Under the pieces are notes generated by a model. That model did not search any database. It saw only the letters and a program-made list of their open reading frames with translations, and was not told the origin of the DNA. DNA of 17,038 bases from JAUILA01 sp964563925 (GTDB lineage: Bacteria; Bacteroidota; Bacteroidia; Cytophagales; Cyclobacteriaceae), in contig CAZLZD010000071.1 of assembly GCA_964563925.1 (NCBI GenBank), forward strand, positions 1-17,038, given 5' to 3'. The position numbers and the translations under genes are program-made. Below are positions 15,288 to 17,038 of the stretch, one piece after another; position 1 is the stretch's first letter, and every line of letters starts with the position of its first letter.

Positions 15288-15605
15288 ATGAAGCCTGTCA
15301 TATTGCTTCGCGTGGTCTGGCGTGAATACCTGATGTATGCCCTGTTACTAACACTTCTTGGTAGTATCAGCCTTTACCAACTTGGATTCGCCGGACTTGT
15401 CCTGGCATTTTGGCTGAAGCTGATCGGTGGTCTTGGAGTGCTTCTGTATCTCTATTTTTTCAGAAGGAAACATCTCTTCCTGTTTCATAACCTGGGATAT
15501 GGCCGCAGGGCAGTACTGGTACTGTTTTTTACCACTGATCTGATCACCACCCTGGCAATTTACCTTCCTGTCCTGTTACTCAGGCCTTACCTCTCAGCCG
15601 GTTGA
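15288..15605 (+). CDS. Small membrane protein, partner of the adjacent ABC ATPase
   Basis: This 105-aa protein has about three predicted membrane segments: roughly 15-33 (LMYALLLTLLGSISLYQLG), 36-57 (GLVLAFWLKLIGGLGVLLYLYF) and 75-98 (VLVLFFTTDLITTLAIYLPVLLL). A basic, aromatic loop lies between the second and third (FFRRKHLFLFHNLGYGRR). It matches no permease family I recognise and is far smaller than a normal ABC permease. Its stop lies 1 bp before the ATG of the ABC ATPase, so the two are almost certainly translationally coupled. I infer a membrane anchor or minimal permease-like subunit. The intergenic region upstream (15166-15287) serves this gene and the divergent propeller gene; no clear promoter was found in it. 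Confidence 0.78.
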   Translation: MKPVILLRVVWREYLMYALLLTLLGSISLYQLGFAGLVLAFWLKLIGGLGVLLYLYFFRRKHLFLFHNLGYGRRAVLVLFFTTDLITTLAIYLPVLLLRPYLSAG

Positions 15606-15606
15606 T

Positions 15607-16257
15607 ATGCATAAATTAGAAGCCGACAGCATCCAGCTTGCCTTTAACGGGAGAATGATCCTGAATAACATTTACCTGTCCTGTCAAACGGGTGAAATCG
15701 TCGGACTCATCGGCAGGAACGGCAGTGGAAAGAGTTGTTTACTGCAAATCATCTTTGGTTCCCTGCGGGGCGACAATCAGTCCGTTCGCATTGACCGGAA
15801 ATACCTGTCATGCCCTTACCGGGTACCCAATGGCATTCGATACCTTCCCCAGGACGGGTTTCTCCCGGGCTACCTGACGGTGGAGCAGGTATTCCGTCTT
15901 TTTTCCACTCCACCCGAGGCGACAGAAGGGTTTGAAGAGTTACGCGGACTGGACCGTTACAAACTGCAGGATCTGTCCGGCGGATTGAAAAAGCTGATGG
16001 AGGTACTGGCCATTCTGCACAGTGAGGCCAGGTTCATCCTTCTCGATGAACCGTTTTCTTTTCTGTCCCCTGTTACCATTGAAAAGCTAACTCACCGGAT
16101 CAAGGAAATGTCACGTCAGAAAGGGATCATCCTTACCGACCACATGTACCGGTCCGTTCTTTCAACCTGCGACCGGCTATACCTGGTGCGATCTGGAATT
16201 CTTCATCCGGTTAAAGATCCTCAGACCCTGACCGACCTTGGATATATCAGCGAGTAA
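15607..16257 (+). CDS. Stand-alone ABC transporter ATP-binding protein
   Basis: This 216-aa single ABC nucleotide-binding domain has all ATPase motifs: Walker A GRNGSGKS (36-43), Q-loop Gln82 in YLPQDGFLPGY, signature LSGG (123-126, followed by LKKLMEV rather than QKQR), Walker B FILLDEPFSF with Asp147/Glu148, and the switch His179 in LTDHM. The D-loop reads SFLSP instead of the usual SALD. No permease domain is fused and no canonical permease gene is adjacent; the only close partner is the 105-aa membrane protein 1 bp upstream. The substrate and even the transport direction cannot be told. It may work with the small protein as a minimal complex or in a non-transport role. It is convergent with the glycoside hydrolase gene, 61 bp away, with no clear terminator between. 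Confidence 0.92.
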   Translation: MHKLEADSIQLAFNGRMILNNIYLSCQTGEIVGLIGRNGSGKSCLLQIIFGSLRGDNQSVRIDRKYLSCPYRVPNGIRYLPQDGFLPGYLTVEQVFRLFSTPPEATEGFEELRGLDRYKLQDLSGGLKKLMEVLAILHSEARFILLDEPFSFLSPVTIEKLTHRIKEMSRQKGIILTDHMYRSVLSTCDRLYLVRSGILHPVKDPQTLTDLGYISE

Positions 16258-16318
16258 CCCTGTACTTAGTTCGCCTGAGAGCAAGATAGTGATACCTGAC
16301 CCGGGGGTGTAAGACGGA

Positions 16319-17038
16319 TCAATCCTCAAGCGTACTGATCACCTCCTGGTTGGCCTTTCTCACCCGTTCGATATCCAGCTTGTTAATCTTGCGGTCGTAG
16401 GTCATCAGCCCGTTGACCTCCATCTCCACGTCCGTGGTCTGGGTATAGATCGCAGCAGAGAAACCCATATCCACCATGCGGGCCAGGGTATTTGCATATT
16501 CCACATATTTGTCCGTGGCCTCCTCTGAAGTTTTGTACTGAATATACCCCCAGTTCTGTTCAGGGTTCCACAGGTGGCCATCCAGGGCCAGTCCGATCCC
16601 GCCATATTCACCAAGTACAGTAGGTCGCTCCGCATCATAGAGGTACAGCTGAGGCTCCGGGTAATTGTGCAGGTCCAGCATATCGCCGGTTCGAAAGTGG
16701 TTGCCCCCGGAACCGGGATTCACCAGCCGGCCGGGATCATAAGCACTTGTCCATTCGGCTATTTCCCTGGTTTTAAATTGCCCCCACCCTTCGTTGAACG
16801 GGACCCAGGTAACAATACTGGGATAAGGTTGCAGGAAATCAATAATTGCCTTCCATTCTTTCCGGTATATGGCTTCCGATTCAGGAGAGCGTTCCAGTTC
16901 GCTGCCCTTGTAATAGGACCTGTTCTGCCAGCTGTGCGTTCGGTCCCCGCTGGGCATATCCTGCCAGACCAGCATTCCCATCCGGTCACAATGGGTATAC
17001 CAGCGGGCCGGTTCGACCTTTACATGCTTCCGGATCAT
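16319..17038 (-). CDS. Family 2 glycoside hydrolase, C-terminal part (5' end beyond window)
   Basis: 239 residues are visible and the reading frame runs off the window edge; the first Met is internal, part of the conserved N-M-I-R-K-H-x-K-x-E-P segment of the GH2 TIM barrel. The following CDRMGMLVWQDMPSG is a GH2 signature. The acid/base glutamate is Glu83 of this fragment in VPFNEGWGQF, and the likely nucleophile is Glu144 in PTVLGEYGG. GH2 enzymes are retaining exo-glycosidases (beta-galactosidase, beta-glucuronidase, beta-mannosidase and others); specificity cannot be told from this part. The protein ends soon after the barrel, without an added C-terminal domain. It probably takes part in polysaccharide use in the periplasm, as is usual in Bacteroidota; its signal peptide would lie outside the window. 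Confidence 0.9.
   Translation of the reverse strand: MIRKHVKVEPARWYTHCDRMGMLVWQDMPSGDRTHSWQNRSYYKGSELERSPESEAIYRKEWKAIIDFLQPYPSIVTWVPFNEGWGQFKTREIAEWTSAYDPGRLVNPGSGGNHFRTGDMLDLHNYPEPQLYLYDAERPTVLGEYGGIGLALDGHLWNPEQNWGYIQYKTSEEATDKYVEYANTLARMVDMGFSAAIYTQTTDVEMEVNGLMTYDRKINKLDIERVRKANQEVISTLED

Overview
The window looks like a chromosomal segment of a Bacteroidota-type bacterium (or the related Balneolota/Rhodothermota). The pointers are Bacteroidota-style secreted proteins and lipoproteins, near-absence of Shine-Dalgarno sequences, TAnnTTTG-like promoter elements (two apparently giving near-leaderless mRNAs), and a DinB / four-helix-bundle / short DnaE cassette of the kind found in that phylum. 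GC looks moderate, roughly the low 50s per cent by eye. I cannot place it more finely. Two runs of N (10 and 100 bases) show a draft scaffold; each interrupts at least one gene.

Layout. 1-221: AT-rich leader preceded by short GC-rich repeats, with a perfect 6-bp inverted repeat upstream of dinB. 222-4808: compact three-gene operon on the + strand: a Y-family polymerase with a clamp-binding motif, a 121-aa S23/Avd-like four-helix-bundle protein, and a 990-aa error-prone DnaE with a decayed PHP site. 4816-4925: 42-bp tandem repeat ending in an interrupted hairpin, separating the operon from a convergent secreted TolB-like beta-propeller protein (4927-6423, -). 6533-8627 (+): small lipoprotein, then a secreted type-B carboxylesterase, ended by a strong bidirectional terminator shared with a convergent SnoaL-like protein (8691-9125, -). 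9126-9489: intergenic with repeat remnants. 9490-10075 (+): secreted calycin-like protein broken by the 10-N gap. 10124-11398 (+): bioA. 11402-12675 (-): MscS channel whose 5' part lies in the 100-N gap. 12776-15165 (-): large membrane-anchored propeller protein whose 3' end lies in the same gap. 15288-16257 (+): two-gene module of a tiny membrane protein and a stand-alone ABC ATPase. 16319-17038 (-): C-terminal part of a family 2 glycoside hydrolase running off the window.

The most interesting system is the polymerase cassette. It has the composition of an inducible mutasome (Y-family polymerase plus non-proofreading C-family polymerase), but the adapter position held by ImuA/ImuB in proteobacteria is occupied by a four-helix-bundle protein related to S23 and to the Avd accessory proteins of diversity-generating retroelements. 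The small-membrane-protein plus ABC module is the second candidate for unexplored function. The remaining genes look like ordinary housekeeping or secreted-protein genes of the phylum.
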